Shown here piece by piece: positions 8,201 through 15,949 of a stretch of DNA of 64,000 nt. The stretch lies in assembly GCF_022479115.1 (NCBI RefSeq), contig NZ_CP092497.1, positions 3,782,001-3,846,000 of the forward strand, written 5' to 3'. How positions within the stretch are numbered: position 1 is the stretch's first letter; each line of letters starts with the position of its first letter. The stretch comes from Amycolatopsis sp. EV170708-02-1. Its GTDB lineage: Bacteria; Actinomycetota; Actinomycetes; Mycobacteriales; Pseudonocardiaceae. Below the pieces are notes generated by a model, which saw nothing but the letters and a program-made list of their open reading frames with translations, made no database searches and was not told the DNA's origin. A program made the position numbers and the translations under genes.

Positions 8201-9252
8201 GATCGCTCCCTCTTCTCGGGGGCCGGCGGACGGCAGCGGATGACGGTGACGTCACCCTCCACAGTGGATTGACCGGCGTCGTGCGGGACCACGTACGTTT
8301 CGCCCTTGCGCAGCGCGTACTCGCCGCCGTGTTCGGTGCGGAGCGTGCCCGAACCGTCCATGACCACCAGCACCGCGAACGACGGATCGAGTGACAACGT
8401 TGTCGCCCTACCCGAAACAGCCGGACGGAGCTGGTCGGCGCGGAAGAACGCGTCACTGCCGTCGGCGAGGAGGTCCACAGTGGACGCTTCGTCGCCCGCG
8501 GTGCGCTTGACGATCGAACCGAGCCGTTCTTCGTCCCAGCCCGTGGTGTCCAGGGTTTCGATGGCGGTCTCGAAGCCGATCCCGAGGTGCGCCTTCTCCG
8601 GGTTCGCCAGGAAGTCCCGCCATTCCAGGGTCAGCGAGAAGTCGGTCGGCTGCTGGAGTTCGACGACGAACACGCCTTCGCCGATCGCGTGCGGCAGGCC
8701 CGCCGGGATGTAGACCGTGTCGCCGGGGGTGACCGCGACGCTGTTCAGCGCGTCGAGCATGGCGGGCGCGTCCTGGGTGCGGGCCCATTCGTTGACCGTC
8801 GCCTTGTCGACGGTCTCCTTGAATCCCGGGTAGACGCGGGGATCGTCGCCGTAGGTGCCGACCACGATCCACGCCTCGGTCTTGCCGAAGTGCGAGTCGA
8901 AATGCCGCTTGGCGAACGAGTCCGAAGGGTGGAAGTGCACGGGCAGGCGCTGGCCCGCGTCGAGCAGTTTCACCAGCAGGCCGGTCGAATCGCCGAGTGC
9001 CTCTACGTGTTTGGCGCCGAGCCAGGCCGACGGGTTCTCGCGGACGGCGTCGCGCAGCCAGACCCCGCTGGGCAGCTTGGTCAGGCCGTTGGTCTCCTGG
9101 CCGAACATCGTGGTGGCCGAGCCGACCCAGTCTTCGGGCCCGAATTTGGACTCCGACGGGGCGCCCCGCAACGCGGCGATGGCGTCGCCGCCGCGGTAGA
9201 ACTGCGGCGGCTGGTTCGCCGGCAGGCGGATCGGTTCGAGGTGGCCGCTCAT
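8197..9252 (-). CDS. manA: Mannose-6-phosphate isomerase, class I
   Basis: A 351-residue zinc isomerase that interconverts mannose-6-phosphate and fructose-6-phosphate in the cytoplasm. Visible features are HFHPSDSFAKRHF near residue 105 (zinc-binding loop), the conserved EAWIVV just after it, and YIPAGLPHAI near residue 185 (third-ligand region). It is coupled by ATGA to the LacI regulator upstream and by GTGA to the ABC ATPase downstream, which ties imported mannose to glycolysis. A perfect copy of the locus operator lies inside the gene at 8393-8404, within the codons for a Thr-Thr-Leu stretch. Length is normal for short class I PMI enzymes. Confidence 0.92.
   Translation of the reverse strand: MSGHLEPIRLPANQPPQFYRGGDAIAALRGAPSESKFGPEDWVGSATTMFGQETNGLTKLPSGVWLRDAVRENPSAWLGAKHVEALGDSTGLLVKLLDAGQRLPVHFHPSDSFAKRHFDSHFGKTEAWIVVGTYGDDPRVYPGFKETVDKATVNEWARTQDAPAMLDALNSVAVTPGDTVYIPAGLPHAIGEGVFVVELQQPTDFSLTLEWRDFLANPEKAHLGIGFETAIETLDTTGWDEERLGSIVKRTAGDEASTVDLLADGSDAFFRADQLRPAVSGRATTLSLDPSFAVLVVMDGSGTLRTEHGGEYALRKGETYVVPHDAGQSTVEGDVTVIRCRPPAPEKRERS
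8393..8404. promoter_or_regulatory. Intragenic copy of the LacI-family operator
   Basis: GACAACGTTGTC, a perfect 12-bp palindrome, inside manA. It is identical to the two copies in the lacI-GH92 divergent region 1.9-2.1 kb away. LacI-family repressors often use auxiliary intragenic sites for looping. That this copy is bound is inference. Confidence 0.65.
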
Positions 9253-10235
9253 GAAGGGGCGACCTCCCCGGAACCGCGGGCTACGAGATGCACGGGCAGA
9301 ACTACCTTTCTCGGTGCGGATTGATCTCCCTGTACCCGGGCGAACAGCAGTTCCGCGGCCGCCCGGCCCAGCGCGCTCACGTCGTGCGCGATCACGGAGA
9401 CCGGCGGATCCAGCAGATCCGCCAGTTCGAAGTCGTCGAAGCTGATCATCGCGGGCCGCCGCTCGGCGTGGGCCAGCGCGCGCAGCAGGTGCACGGCGAC
9501 CCGGTTGTTGCCCGCGACCACGGCGGTGGCCGGGTTCGCGCCGGTGAGCAGCCGTTTCACGGCGTCGCCGACGCTCTCGGCGGTCGGCGTCCGCATCACG
9601 ACGAGGCCGTCGTCGAAGGGGATCCCGTTGCGGACGCAGCCTTCCCGGAAGCCGCGCAGGCGTTCGCCCGCGGTGAAGATGTCGGGGCTGTCGGCGAGGA
9701 ACGCGATCCGGCGGTGGCCGTGTTTCGCGAGGTGGGCGACCGCTTCGACGGTGCCGCCGATGTTGTCGACCAGCACCGTGTCGGCCATGATGTCGCCGGC
9801 AGGCCGGTCGAGGAACACCACGGGCGTGCCCGCGCGCATCTCGGGGACCAGGTAGCCGTGCTGCATCCCGGCGGGGACGACGAGGATGCCGTCCACGCGG
9901 CGGGAGCAGAACTCCAGGACCAGTTCGCGTTCGCGGTCGGAGTTCTCCTCCGACGAACCGGTCAGCACCTGGCGGCCGAACGAGGTCGCGATGCGTTCCA
10001 CGGCGCGGTTGAGCTCGGAGTAGAAGGGGTTCCCGACGTCTTCGACGATCAGGCCGATCGTCCCGGTCGTCGAGCCGCGCCGCAGGTTCCGCGCGCCGAG
10101 GTTGCGCCGGAACCCGAGCTGCTCGATCGCCGCCATGACGCGCTCCGCGGTGTCCGGATGGACGGCGGGCTCGTCGTTCACTACCCGCGAGACGGTCTTG
10201 ATGCTCACGCCCGCGAGCCGGGCCACGTCACTCAT
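9249..10235 (-). CDS. LacI-family transcriptional regulator of the mannoside locus
   Basis: About 328 residues. The N-terminal helix-turn-helix reads SDVARLAGVSIKTVSRVVN, followed by a hinge helix and a periplasmic-binding-protein-like sugar-sensing domain (about residues 60-325). I start at the ATG at 10235, which gives the usual LacI N-terminus. An ATG at 10298 adds 21 residues, but its codons lie inside the operator palindrome; a leaderless start there is possible because a good promoter ends just upstream. First gene of the operon with manA and the ABC importer, coupled to manA by ATGA. Inferred to repress itself and the divergent GH92 gene until a mannose-type sugar binds. Confidence 0.9.
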   Translation of the reverse strand: MSDVARLAGVSIKTVSRVVNDEPAVHPDTAERVMAAIEQLGFRRNLGARNLRRGSTTGTIGLIVEDVGNPFYSELNRAVERIATSFGRQVLTGSSEENSDRERELVLEFCSRRVDGILVVPAGMQHGYLVPEMRAGTPVVFLDRPAGDIMADTVLVDNIGGTVEAVAHLAKHGHRRIAFLADSPDIFTAGERLRGFREGCVRNGIPFDDGLVVMRTPTAESVGDAVKRLLTGANPATAVVAGNNRVAVHLLRALAHAERRPAMISFDDFELADLLDPPVSVIAHDVSALGRAAAELLFARVQGDQSAPRKVVLPVHLVARGSGEVAPS

Positions 10236-10284
10236 CGTGGCCCGTCGGCTGGTGGTGCGGTGGCCGTTGTCCGGTCCGCTGGAA

Positions 10285-10296
10285 GACAACGTTGTC
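10285..10296. promoter_or_regulatory. LacI-family operator, lacI side
   Basis: GACAACGTTGTC, perfect palindrome, just downstream of the predicted minus-strand promoter of the lacI operon and overlapping the alternative ATG at 10298. Binding here would block transcription start, consistent with autorepression. The same 12-mer recurs at 10470 and 8393. Confidence 0.8.
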
Positions 10297-10308
10297 ATAG
10301 TGGCGGGA

Positions 10309-10337
10309 ATTGAACGCCAGCGACGCGGGGATGTCAA
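10309..10337 (-). promoter_or_regulatory. Promoter of the lacI-manA-transporter operon
   Basis: On the minus strand, TTGACA (10337-10332) and TTCAAT (10314-10309) are separated by exactly 17 bases. The -35 box is perfect and the -10 box is fair. The expected start point falls near 10298-10302, immediately before the operator at 10285-10296. Confidence 0.6.
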
Positions 10338-10469
10338 TGCCCGGTTCGTCCCGGGACCGACTTCCGAGTTCGAACCGTTACGGCCCCCGGAGTCGCTGTC
10401 CGGAATCGGACAGGGTTTGGCGGACCTCTTGACCAGGTGGTCTGTTCTTGTCGAAGGTGGGCGGGCAGC

Positions 10470-10481
10470 GACAACGTTGTC
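10470..10481. promoter_or_regulatory. LacI-family operator, GH92 side
   Basis: GACAACGTTGTC, perfect palindrome, ending 17 bases before the GH92 start codon and abutting its ribosome site AGGAGG at 10483-10488. It lies 185 bp from the lacI-side operator, a spacing compatible with looping. A weak TTGACC (10429) upstream could be the -35 box of the GH92 promoter. Confidence 0.8.
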
Positions 10482-10498
10482 AGGAGGCGGCCTTTCCC

Positions 10499-12886
10499 AT
10501 GCCTGCACGCACTTCGACCCGCGTCGCCGGGTTGCTCACCGCGCTTGTCGTCCCCGCCGGGCTGGTCACGCCCGTCGCGGCGGCGGCGCCCGGTGGCGAC
10601 CCCGTGGACGCGGTCAACACCTTCATCGGCACCAAGGACGACGGCAACACCTTCCCCGGCGCTTCGGCCCCGTTCGGGATGACGCAGGTCAGCCCGATCT
10701 CGTCGCATTACGCCGGCTACCGCTACGACGACACCGCGATCCGCGGTTTCGGGCATTTCTTCCTGTCCGGGGCGGGTTGCTGGGAGCAGGGCGGCCTCGT
10801 GTCGACCCTGCCCACCACCGGCGCGGTCGGGCCCGGCGCGGCGTTCGACACCACGAAACCCGAGACGTTCGATCACAAGAAGTACGCCTCGCCGTACACG
10901 CACGAAGGCGAGGTCGGGAAACCCGGCTACTACAAGGTGCGGCTCACCGGTTACGGCGGCGTCGACGCGGAGACCACCGCGACCACGCGGACCGGTGTCG
11001 AGCGGTACACCTTCGCGAAGCCGGGCGACGCGAACGTTTTCGTCAACGTCGGCCAGGCCAACGACAAGGAACCTGTGACGGCGAGCCAGATCCGCGTCGT
11101 CGGCGACCGGACGGTCGAAGGAATGGTGGAGTCGCAGGCGTTCTGCGGCGGGAAACCGTACAAGACCTGGTTCACCACGACGTTCGACAAGCCGTTCAAA
11201 TCCTTTGGCACCTGGTCGCCGACGGGCGGCGCCCCGGGCTCGAAGGAGTCCGCCGGCGGTGAAGGGCTGCGCGGCGCGTGGCTGACCTTCGGCGGCGGGC
11301 AGGTCACCGCGACGACGGCGATCTCCCATGTGGACGCTTCCGGCGCCAAGCTCAACCTGGCCTCGGAGAAGGCGCGTTCGTTCGACGCGGTCCGCGACGG
11401 TGCCCAGCGCGCTTGGCGCAAGGAACTGTCCTCAGTGGACATCAAGGGCGGTACGAAGGACGACCGCACGGTGTTCTACACGTCGCTGTACCACGCGCTT
11501 CTGCAACCGTTGACCGGCAACGACGCCGACGGCCGCTACCGCGGGTTCGACGACAAGGTCCACCGAGCGCTGGGCTGGACGTACTACGAGTTCTTCTCGT
11601 TGTGGGACACCTATCGCACGCAGAACCAGCTGCTCGCCCTCCTGCGGCCGTCGCGGGCGAAGGACGTCGCGAAGTCGGTCCTCGCCATCCACGACCAAGG
11701 TGGCTGGCTGCCGCGCTGGGCCTACGCGAACCAGGAGACGAACACGATGACCGGCGACCCGGTCACCCCGTTCCTGGTCGACCTGTGGCGTTTCGGCGCG
11801 CTGTCCGGACAGGAACTCAAGGCGTACCAGGCACTTCTGCAGAACTCGCGGGAGATCCCGCCCGCGTCCTCGCCGTTCCAGGGCCGCTCGGGGAACGCGA
11901 GCTACCAGAAGGACGGATTCGTCCAGTACGACAAGGACTTCCCGAAGAAGGGGCAGGACACCGACCCGAACCACGGCGCTTCGGCCACGTTGGAATACGC
12001 GCTCGCGGACTGCTCGCTGTCCATCATGGCCGCCGGTCTCGGCAAGAAGGACGACGCGAAAGCCCTGTCCGACAAGGGACGCAGCTATCGCACGCTGTGG
12101 GATTCCTCGGTGACGGATCGCGGCTTCACCGGCTTCTATCGCCCCAAGGTCACCGGTGGGGACTGGTTCAGCCCGGCGGACAAGCCGTACACCCCGCAGA
12201 GCCCGGACGGATTCCACGAGGGCACGTCCTGGCAGTACCAGTGGCTGACCCAGCAGGACGTGCCCGGTCTCGTCGAGCGCATGGGCGGCAAGGAGAACGT
12301 CGGCAAGCGGCTCGACGACTTCTTCGCCTACGGGGATCTGCTCAAGGACCCGGCGAAGACCGTGCGCGAGGAATGGGTCGTCGGCCCGTACAACTACTAC
12401 AACCAGTTCCGCTACAACCCGAACAACGAGCCGGATCTGCACTCGCCGTGGATGTACACGCTGACCGGGCAGCCGTTCAAGACCTCGGCCGTCGTCCGCG
12501 CGGCGCACACGTTGTTCACCAACGCGCCCAACGGCGTCACCGGCAACGACGACCTCGGCACCATGTCCGCGTGGTACGTCTTCAGCGCGCTGGGGCTCTA
12601 CCCGGCGGTGCCGGGCACCGGGCAGTTCCTGCTGAACGCGCCGCGGTTCGAGAAGTCGGTGGTGCGTCTGGAGAACGGCCGCGACATCACGATCAAGGCC
12701 GACGGCGCCGACGGGTCGAAGCTCCAGTACGTCCAGGGACTGGGATCCGGGTCGCAGCGGGCGTATGTCGGATTGGAACAGTTGACGCGAGGGACCACTT
12801 TGGACTTCAAGCTGACCGGGGATGTGGCCGAGGCCACCTGGGCGACCGGTGCCGAAGGGGCGCCGAAATCGCCCTGCGCGGGGTGA
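10499..12886 (+). CDS. Secreted GH92 alpha-mannosidase
   Basis: A 795-residue exported glycoside hydrolase. Residues 1-27 form a signal peptide ending in a run of alanines. The start ATG at 10499 follows AGGAGG by ten bases. GH92 hallmarks are NTFIGTKDDGNTFPGASAPFG just after the signal, HEGTSWQYQW, NNEPDLHSPWMY and GNDDLGTMSAWYVFSALGLYP in the C-terminal catalytic barrel. Family knowledge: calcium-dependent, inverting exo-alpha-mannosidases, often alpha-1,2, acting on yeast mannan or N-glycans. Divergent from the lacI-manA-ABC operon with shared operators, so its job is inferred as releasing mannose outside the cell for that importer. Confidence 0.93.
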   Translation: MPARTSTRVAGLLTALVVPAGLVTPVAAAAPGGDPVDAVNTFIGTKDDGNTFPGASAPFGMTQVSPISSHYAGYRYDDTAIRGFGHFFLSGAGCWEQGGLVSTLPTTGAVGPGAAFDTTKPETFDHKKYASPYTHEGEVGKPGYYKVRLTGYGGVDAETTATTRTGVERYTFAKPGDANVFVNVGQANDKEPVTASQIRVVGDRTVEGMVESQAFCGGKPYKTWFTTTFDKPFKSFGTWSPTGGAPGSKESAGGEGLRGAWLTFGGGQVTATTAISHVDASGAKLNLASEKARSFDAVRDGAQRAWRKELSSVDIKGGTKDDRTVFYTSLYHALLQPLTGNDADGRYRGFDDKVHRALGWTYYEFFSLWDTYRTQNQLLALLRPSRAKDVAKSVLAIHDQGGWLPRWAYANQETNTMTGDPVTPFLVDLWRFGALSGQELKAYQALLQNSREIPPASSPFQGRSGNASYQKDGFVQYDKDFPKKGQDTDPNHGASATLEYALADCSLSIMAAGLGKKDDAKALSDKGRSYRTLWDSSVTDRGFTGFYRPKVTGGDWFSPADKPYTPQSPDGFHEGTSWQYQWLTQQDVPGLVERMGGKENVGKRLDDFFAYGDLLKDPAKTVREEWVVGPYNYYNQFRYNPNNEPDLHSPWMYTLTGQPFKTSAVVRAAHTLFTNAPNGVTGNDDLGTMSAWYVFSALGLYPAVPGTGQFLLNAPRFEKSVVRLENGRDITIKADGADGSKLQYVQGLGSGSQRAYVGLEQLTRGTTLDFKLTGDVAEATWATGAEGAPKSPCAG

Positions 12887-12911
12887 TCCGAGTGGTTTAG
12901 ACCGGTTCGTG

Positions 12912-12943
12912 CCGGGGGTCGTGAGCAGCATCACGACCCCCGG
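12912..12943 (+). terminator. Hairpin after the GH92 gene
   Basis: A perfect 13-bp stem (12912-12924 with 12931-12943) and a 6-base loop, 25 bases after the GH92 stop. It has no U-tract, as is usual for actinobacterial terminators. Confidence 0.75.
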
Positions 12944-13088
12944 TGTTCCGGTGAGGGCCGTCACGCCTCACACTGGTATTACCACGTCCGACAGCGCTGT
13001 TGACGTTCTTGGCGAGTCCGCCTTGGACAGTGCTCGTCGGACGTAGTCATGTGTGTACCCATAGTGGTGAGACCCCACAGGAGGAGAA

Positions 13089-13454
13089 GTGTCCAGCAAG
13101 GCCGCTCTAGTATTCCGCGTGGCCGCGGTAGCCGAAGCCCTCTCCTGGGCCGGGCTGCTGGTCGGGATGTTCCTCAAGTACGCCGTCAAGCTCGGCGAGG
13201 GCGGCGTTCCCGTCCTCGGCATGGTGCACGGCGTCGTGTTCGTCCTCTACGTGCTGGTCTCCCTGTCCGTGGCGAAGCCGCTCGGCTGGCGCCCGAAGAC
13301 CCTGATCCTCGCGCTGCTCTCCAGTATCCCGCCGCTGTTCACCTGGCTGTTCGAGTCCTGGGCGCTGCGCAACGGCAAGCTGGACGGCCCGCAGCGGCTG
13401 TCGCACGGTGGGGTCGGCCTGTTCGCCAAGACCCCCGAAACCGCCGCCGCCTGA
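13089..13454 (+). CDS. DUF3817 integral membrane protein
   Basis: A 121-residue protein with three hydrophobic segments (about 5-28, 45-63, 72-93) and the DUF3817 pattern RVAAVAEALSWAGLLVGM followed by VHGVVFVLYV. Family function is unknown. The GTG at 13089 sits seven bases after an AGGAGGA-like site, which decides the start. It ends at a hairpin and converges on a MarR gene. It stands alone between GH92 and that regulator. Confidence 0.8.
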   Translation: MSSKAALVFRVAAVAEALSWAGLLVGMFLKYAVKLGEGGVPVLGMVHGVVFVLYVLVSLSVAKPLGWRPKTLILALLSSIPPLFTWLFESWALRNGKLDGPQRLSHGGVGLFAKTPETAAA

Positions 13455-13468
13455 TCTTTCAGCGCGTG

Positions 13469-13498
13469 AAGGCCCCCGTCCTGCCGGAAGGGGGCCTT
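13469..13498. terminator. Hairpin between converging DUF3817 and MarR genes
   Basis: A 9-bp perfect stem of AAGGCCCCC and GGGGGCCTT (13469-13477 with 13490-13498) with a 12-base loop. It lies between two gene 3' ends, so it can serve both strands. Confidence 0.75.
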
Positions 13499-13512
13499 TC
13501 GCGTGCTCGCGG

Positions 13513-14013
13513 TTATTCGGTGAAGTCGCCGGTGGCCTTGCGGACCTTGGTGAGCAGGTCGGTCAGCTGCTCGGTCTGCTTGCCGGTGAGCCCGGTCAGC
13601 CCGAAGTCGATTTCGGTGACCGCCTTCGTGGCCTCTTCGCGGCGTGCGCGGCCTTCGTCGGTGATCTCGACCAGCGTGGTCCGGCGGTCGGTCGGATGGG
13701 GCACACGTTTGACCAAGCCGTCCTTCTCCAGCCTGTCGACGATGTTCGTGACGCTCGTCGGGTGCAGCTGCAGCCGCTCGCCCATCACGCGCATCGGCAG
13801 ATGGGACGCGCGGGCGAAGGTCAGCAGGACCAGTGCCTCGTACCGGGCGAAGGTCAGCCCGTGCGGTTTGAGCGCGCCGTCCACCGCGGACTGGATGATC
13901 TGTTGCACGCGCATGATCCCGGTCACCGCGGCCATGGTTTCGGACGGCCCGATACGGGCCTCCCACAGCTGCGCCGCGCGGGCGATCGGGTCGAACGGCA
14001 ACGGACGGCTCAT
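13513..14013 (-). CDS. MarR-family transcriptional regulator
   Basis: A 166-residue winged-helix protein. The core is LTFARASHLPMRVMGERLQ, then HPTSVTNIVDRLEKDGLVKR and the wing PTDRRTTLVEITDEG, with dimerisation helices at both ends. The ATG at 14013 gives an N-terminus typical for the family. The divergent gene 88 bases away encodes a thiamine-binding protein, but no palindrome obvious enough to call an operator was seen between them. Ligand and targets are unknown. Confidence 0.9.
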   Translation of the reverse strand: MSRPLPFDPIARAAQLWEARIGPSETMAAVTGIMRVQQIIQSAVDGALKPHGLTFARYEALVLLTFARASHLPMRVMGERLQLHPTSVTNIVDRLEKDGLVKRVPHPTDRRTTLVEITDEGRARREEATKAVTEIDFGLTGLTGKQTEQLTDLLTKVRKATGDFTE

Positions 14014-14100
14014 GGCGCTCGAAGTTACCAGCGGGTACCCGTGCCACGCCGCACCACCGGGTGTTATGCGTGGGAAAAGCGTCTGAACGAGGAGCAGAAG

Positions 14101-14400
14101 ATGATCGTGGCCTTCAGTGTCAGCCCGTCCGCGGCCGAGGAAGACGGCGGGGTCAGCGAGGCGGTCGCCCGCGCGGTGAAAGTGGTCCGCGAGTCCGGAC
14201 TGCCCAACTCCACCAACGCGATGTTCACGAACATCGAGGGCTCGTGGGACGAGGTCATGGACGTCGTCAAGCGGGCCGTCGAGGCCGCGGGCGAGGGCTC
14301 GTCACGGGTCGGGCTGGTGCTCAAGGCCGACATCCGGCCGGGATACGAAGGCCAGCTGACCGCGAAGGTGGAGCGCGTCGAGAAGCACCTGAGCGACTGA
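14101..14400 (+). CDS. Thiamine-binding MTH1187/YkoF-family protein
   Basis: A 99-residue ferredoxin-fold protein of the DUF77 (MTH1187) family: MIVAFSVSP at the start, STNAMFTNIEGSWDEVMDVVK in the middle and VGLVLKADIRPG before a C-terminal helix. Such proteins bind thiamine or related pyrimidines and are thought to act in thiamine salvage or transport. The ATG at 14101 follows a GAGGAG-type site. It converges with the next gene with only one base between stops. Confidence 0.8.
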   Translation: MIVAFSVSPSAAEEDGGVSEAVARAVKVVRESGLPNSTNAMFTNIEGSWDEVMDVVKRAVEAAGEGSSRVGLVLKADIRPGYEGQLTAKVERVEKHLSD

Positions 14401-14401
14401 G

Positions 14402-14818
14402 TCAGGGGAGCGGCGGGGTGAACGAGACCAGCCACAGCTTGTCCTTGACCGCGATGGCCAGCGGATAGCCGAAGGAGCGGCCGTCGCGGAGCTTCCCGCT
14501 GACGGTGGCCGAAGTCGGCGCGAGATCGTCCGGCGCGAACTTCACCGTGACGTCGTGGGCACCGCGGCCGGCCAGCGTGTCGATATAGGACTTCGCGAAG
14601 TCTCCGGCCGACGCGGGCGGGTAGTCGATGAGTCCGGAGAGGGCTTCGACGTCGTGCTCGTTGAGTGCGGCGGTGAGGCCTTCCCGGAGCTGCCCGGGAC
14701 TGGCGACACCGGGGTCGGGCTGATGGGCGATCAGGACCGTGATGACGCTCACCCACGTGACGGCGATGGCGATCGCGACGGCCACGGTGGCCGTCCTGCG
14801 TGTCGGAATGTCGATCAC
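14402..14818 (-). CDS. Single-pass membrane protein with NTF2-like outer domain, hypothetical
   Basis: About 138 residues. A basic start is followed by one hydrophobic helix (residues 10-30), then an exterior domain with [19 protein letters not shown] and later [18 protein letters not shown]. This resembles the small NTF2/SnoaL-like or DUF4878-type folds fused to a signal anchor in actinomycetes. I take the GTG at 14818; an in-frame ATG at 14941 would overlap the divergent thioredoxin gene. Function unknown. Confidence 0.6.
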   Translation of the reverse strand: MIDIPTRRTATVAVAIAIAVTWVSVITVLIAHQPDPGVASPGQLREGLTAALNEHDVEALSGLIDYPPASAGDFAKSYIDTLAGRGAHDVTVKFAPDDLAPTSATVSGKLRDGRSFGYPLAIAVKDKLWLVSFTPPLP

Positions 14819-14916
14819 CCCCTCGTGGCGAGCCTGCCGGAACACCGACGTCCTGCCAAGCGGGCAGCCGGGGGCATGCGGTGAAACGCTCGGGGATGCG
14901 TGCCAGGATGGAACCC

Positions 14917-15888
14917 GTGACACACCCACGCGGATCAGCATCGAAGACGGCGGCCCTGTCCGCCGCGCTTTCCGGCGCGGTCGACCTTTCCGCGCTCAAG
15001 GCGCGTGCCGAGGCGCCCCAGAAACAGCCCCCCGCCCCGCCGCGGCCCGCCGGAGGCGCCTCGCCGGGCGCCCCCGCCACGGCGGGCGCCGTGATCGACG
15101 TCACCGAGGCGACCTTCCAGGCCGAGGTCGTCGAACGCTCCATGCAGCAGCTGGTGGTCGTCGACCTGTGGGCCGAATGGTGCGGCCCGTGCAAGCAGCT
15201 CAGCCCCGTGCTGGAACGCCTCGCCGCCGAATCCGGTGGCGCCTGGGTGCTCGCGAAGGTGGACGTCGACGCGAACCCGCGCATCGCGCAGCTCTTCGGC
15301 GCGCAGTCGATCCCGACGGTCATCGCCATCGGCGGCGGCCAGCCGGTCGACGCGTTCTCGGGCGCCCTGCCCGAACCCGAGATCCGCAAGTGGCTCGGTT
15401 CACTGCTCGACGCGCTGCGCGACCGGCTGCCCGGGATCAAGGCCGCCGAGGAGAACGGCGGCGGTGTCGAGGTGCCGGAGGACCCGCGGTTCACCGAGGC
15501 CGAAGAGGCCTTCGAACGCGGTGACTTCGCCGCGGCGCAGGCGGCCTACGAGCGCATCCTGGACGTCGAACCGGCGAACGAGGAGGCCAAGACCGCGCTC
15601 GCGCAGGTCAAGTTCACCGCCCGCGCCGAGGCCGCCGGCCCGGACGCGATCGCGAAGGCCGACGCCGACCCGGCCGACCTCGACGCCCAGCTCGCCGCCG
15701 CCGACCTCGAAGTCGCGGGGCAGCAGCCCGAGGCGGGCTTCGCGCGGCTGATCGCCGTCGTGCGGCGTACGGCGGGCGACGAGCGCAACAAGGTGCGGGA
15801 GCACCTGGTGGCGCTCTTCGACCTGTTCGACTCGGCGGACGAGCGTGTCATGAAGGCGCGCCGGGATCTGGCGAGCGCTCTTTACTGA
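14917..15888 (+). CDS. Thioredoxin-TPR protein (CnoX/YbbN-like)
   Basis: About 323 residues. An Ala/Pro-rich linker follows the conserved [12 protein letters not shown] block. The thioredoxin domain has [18 protein letters not shown] (both cysteines of the CGPC motif) and [15 protein letters not shown] with the cis-proline. The C-terminal half is helical with TPR-like repeats ([20 protein letters not shown]). Family: YbbN/CnoX chaperedoxin, a holdase that protects proteins from oxidative damage. The GTG at 14917 follows AGGA at a good distance; ATGs at 14896 and 14908 are in-frame alternatives. Ends just before palindrome copy B. Confidence 0.85.
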   Translation: MTHPRGSASKTAALSAALSGAVDLSALKARAEAPQKQPPAPPRPAGGASPGAPATAGAVIDVTEATFQAEVVERSMQQLVVVDLWAEWCGPCKQLSPVLERLAAESGGAWVLAKVDVDANPRIAQLFGAQSIPTVIAIGGGQPVDAFSGALPEPEIRKWLGSLLDALRDRLPGIKAAEENGGGVEVPEDPRFTEAEEAFERGDFAAAQAAYERILDVEPANEEAKTALAQVKFTARAEAAGPDAIAKADADPADLDAQLAAADLEVAGQQPEAGFARLIAVVRRTAGDERNKVREHLVALFDLFDSADERVMKARRDLASALY

Positions 15889-15895
15889 GCCAGGC

Positions 15896-15940
15896 CTCGT
15901 GAGTGGCAAGGACGGTTAGAACCGTCCTTGCCACTCACGA
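15896..15940. repeat. Dispersed palindrome copy B / bidirectional terminator
   Basis: Arms 15896-15917 and 15920-15940 (21 paired bases) around centre AG. It lies between two converging genes, eight bases after one stop and ten before the other. Same family as 5308 and 57726, with CA/TG in place of the TG/CA pair of copy A. Confidence 0.85.
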
Positions 15941-15949
15941 CCCCCATCC

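Noticed and set aside
10236..10298. Upstream extension of the LacI regulator from ATG 10298
   Set aside because: The ATG overlaps the operator palindrome and no ribosome site is seen; kept only as a possible leaderless start.
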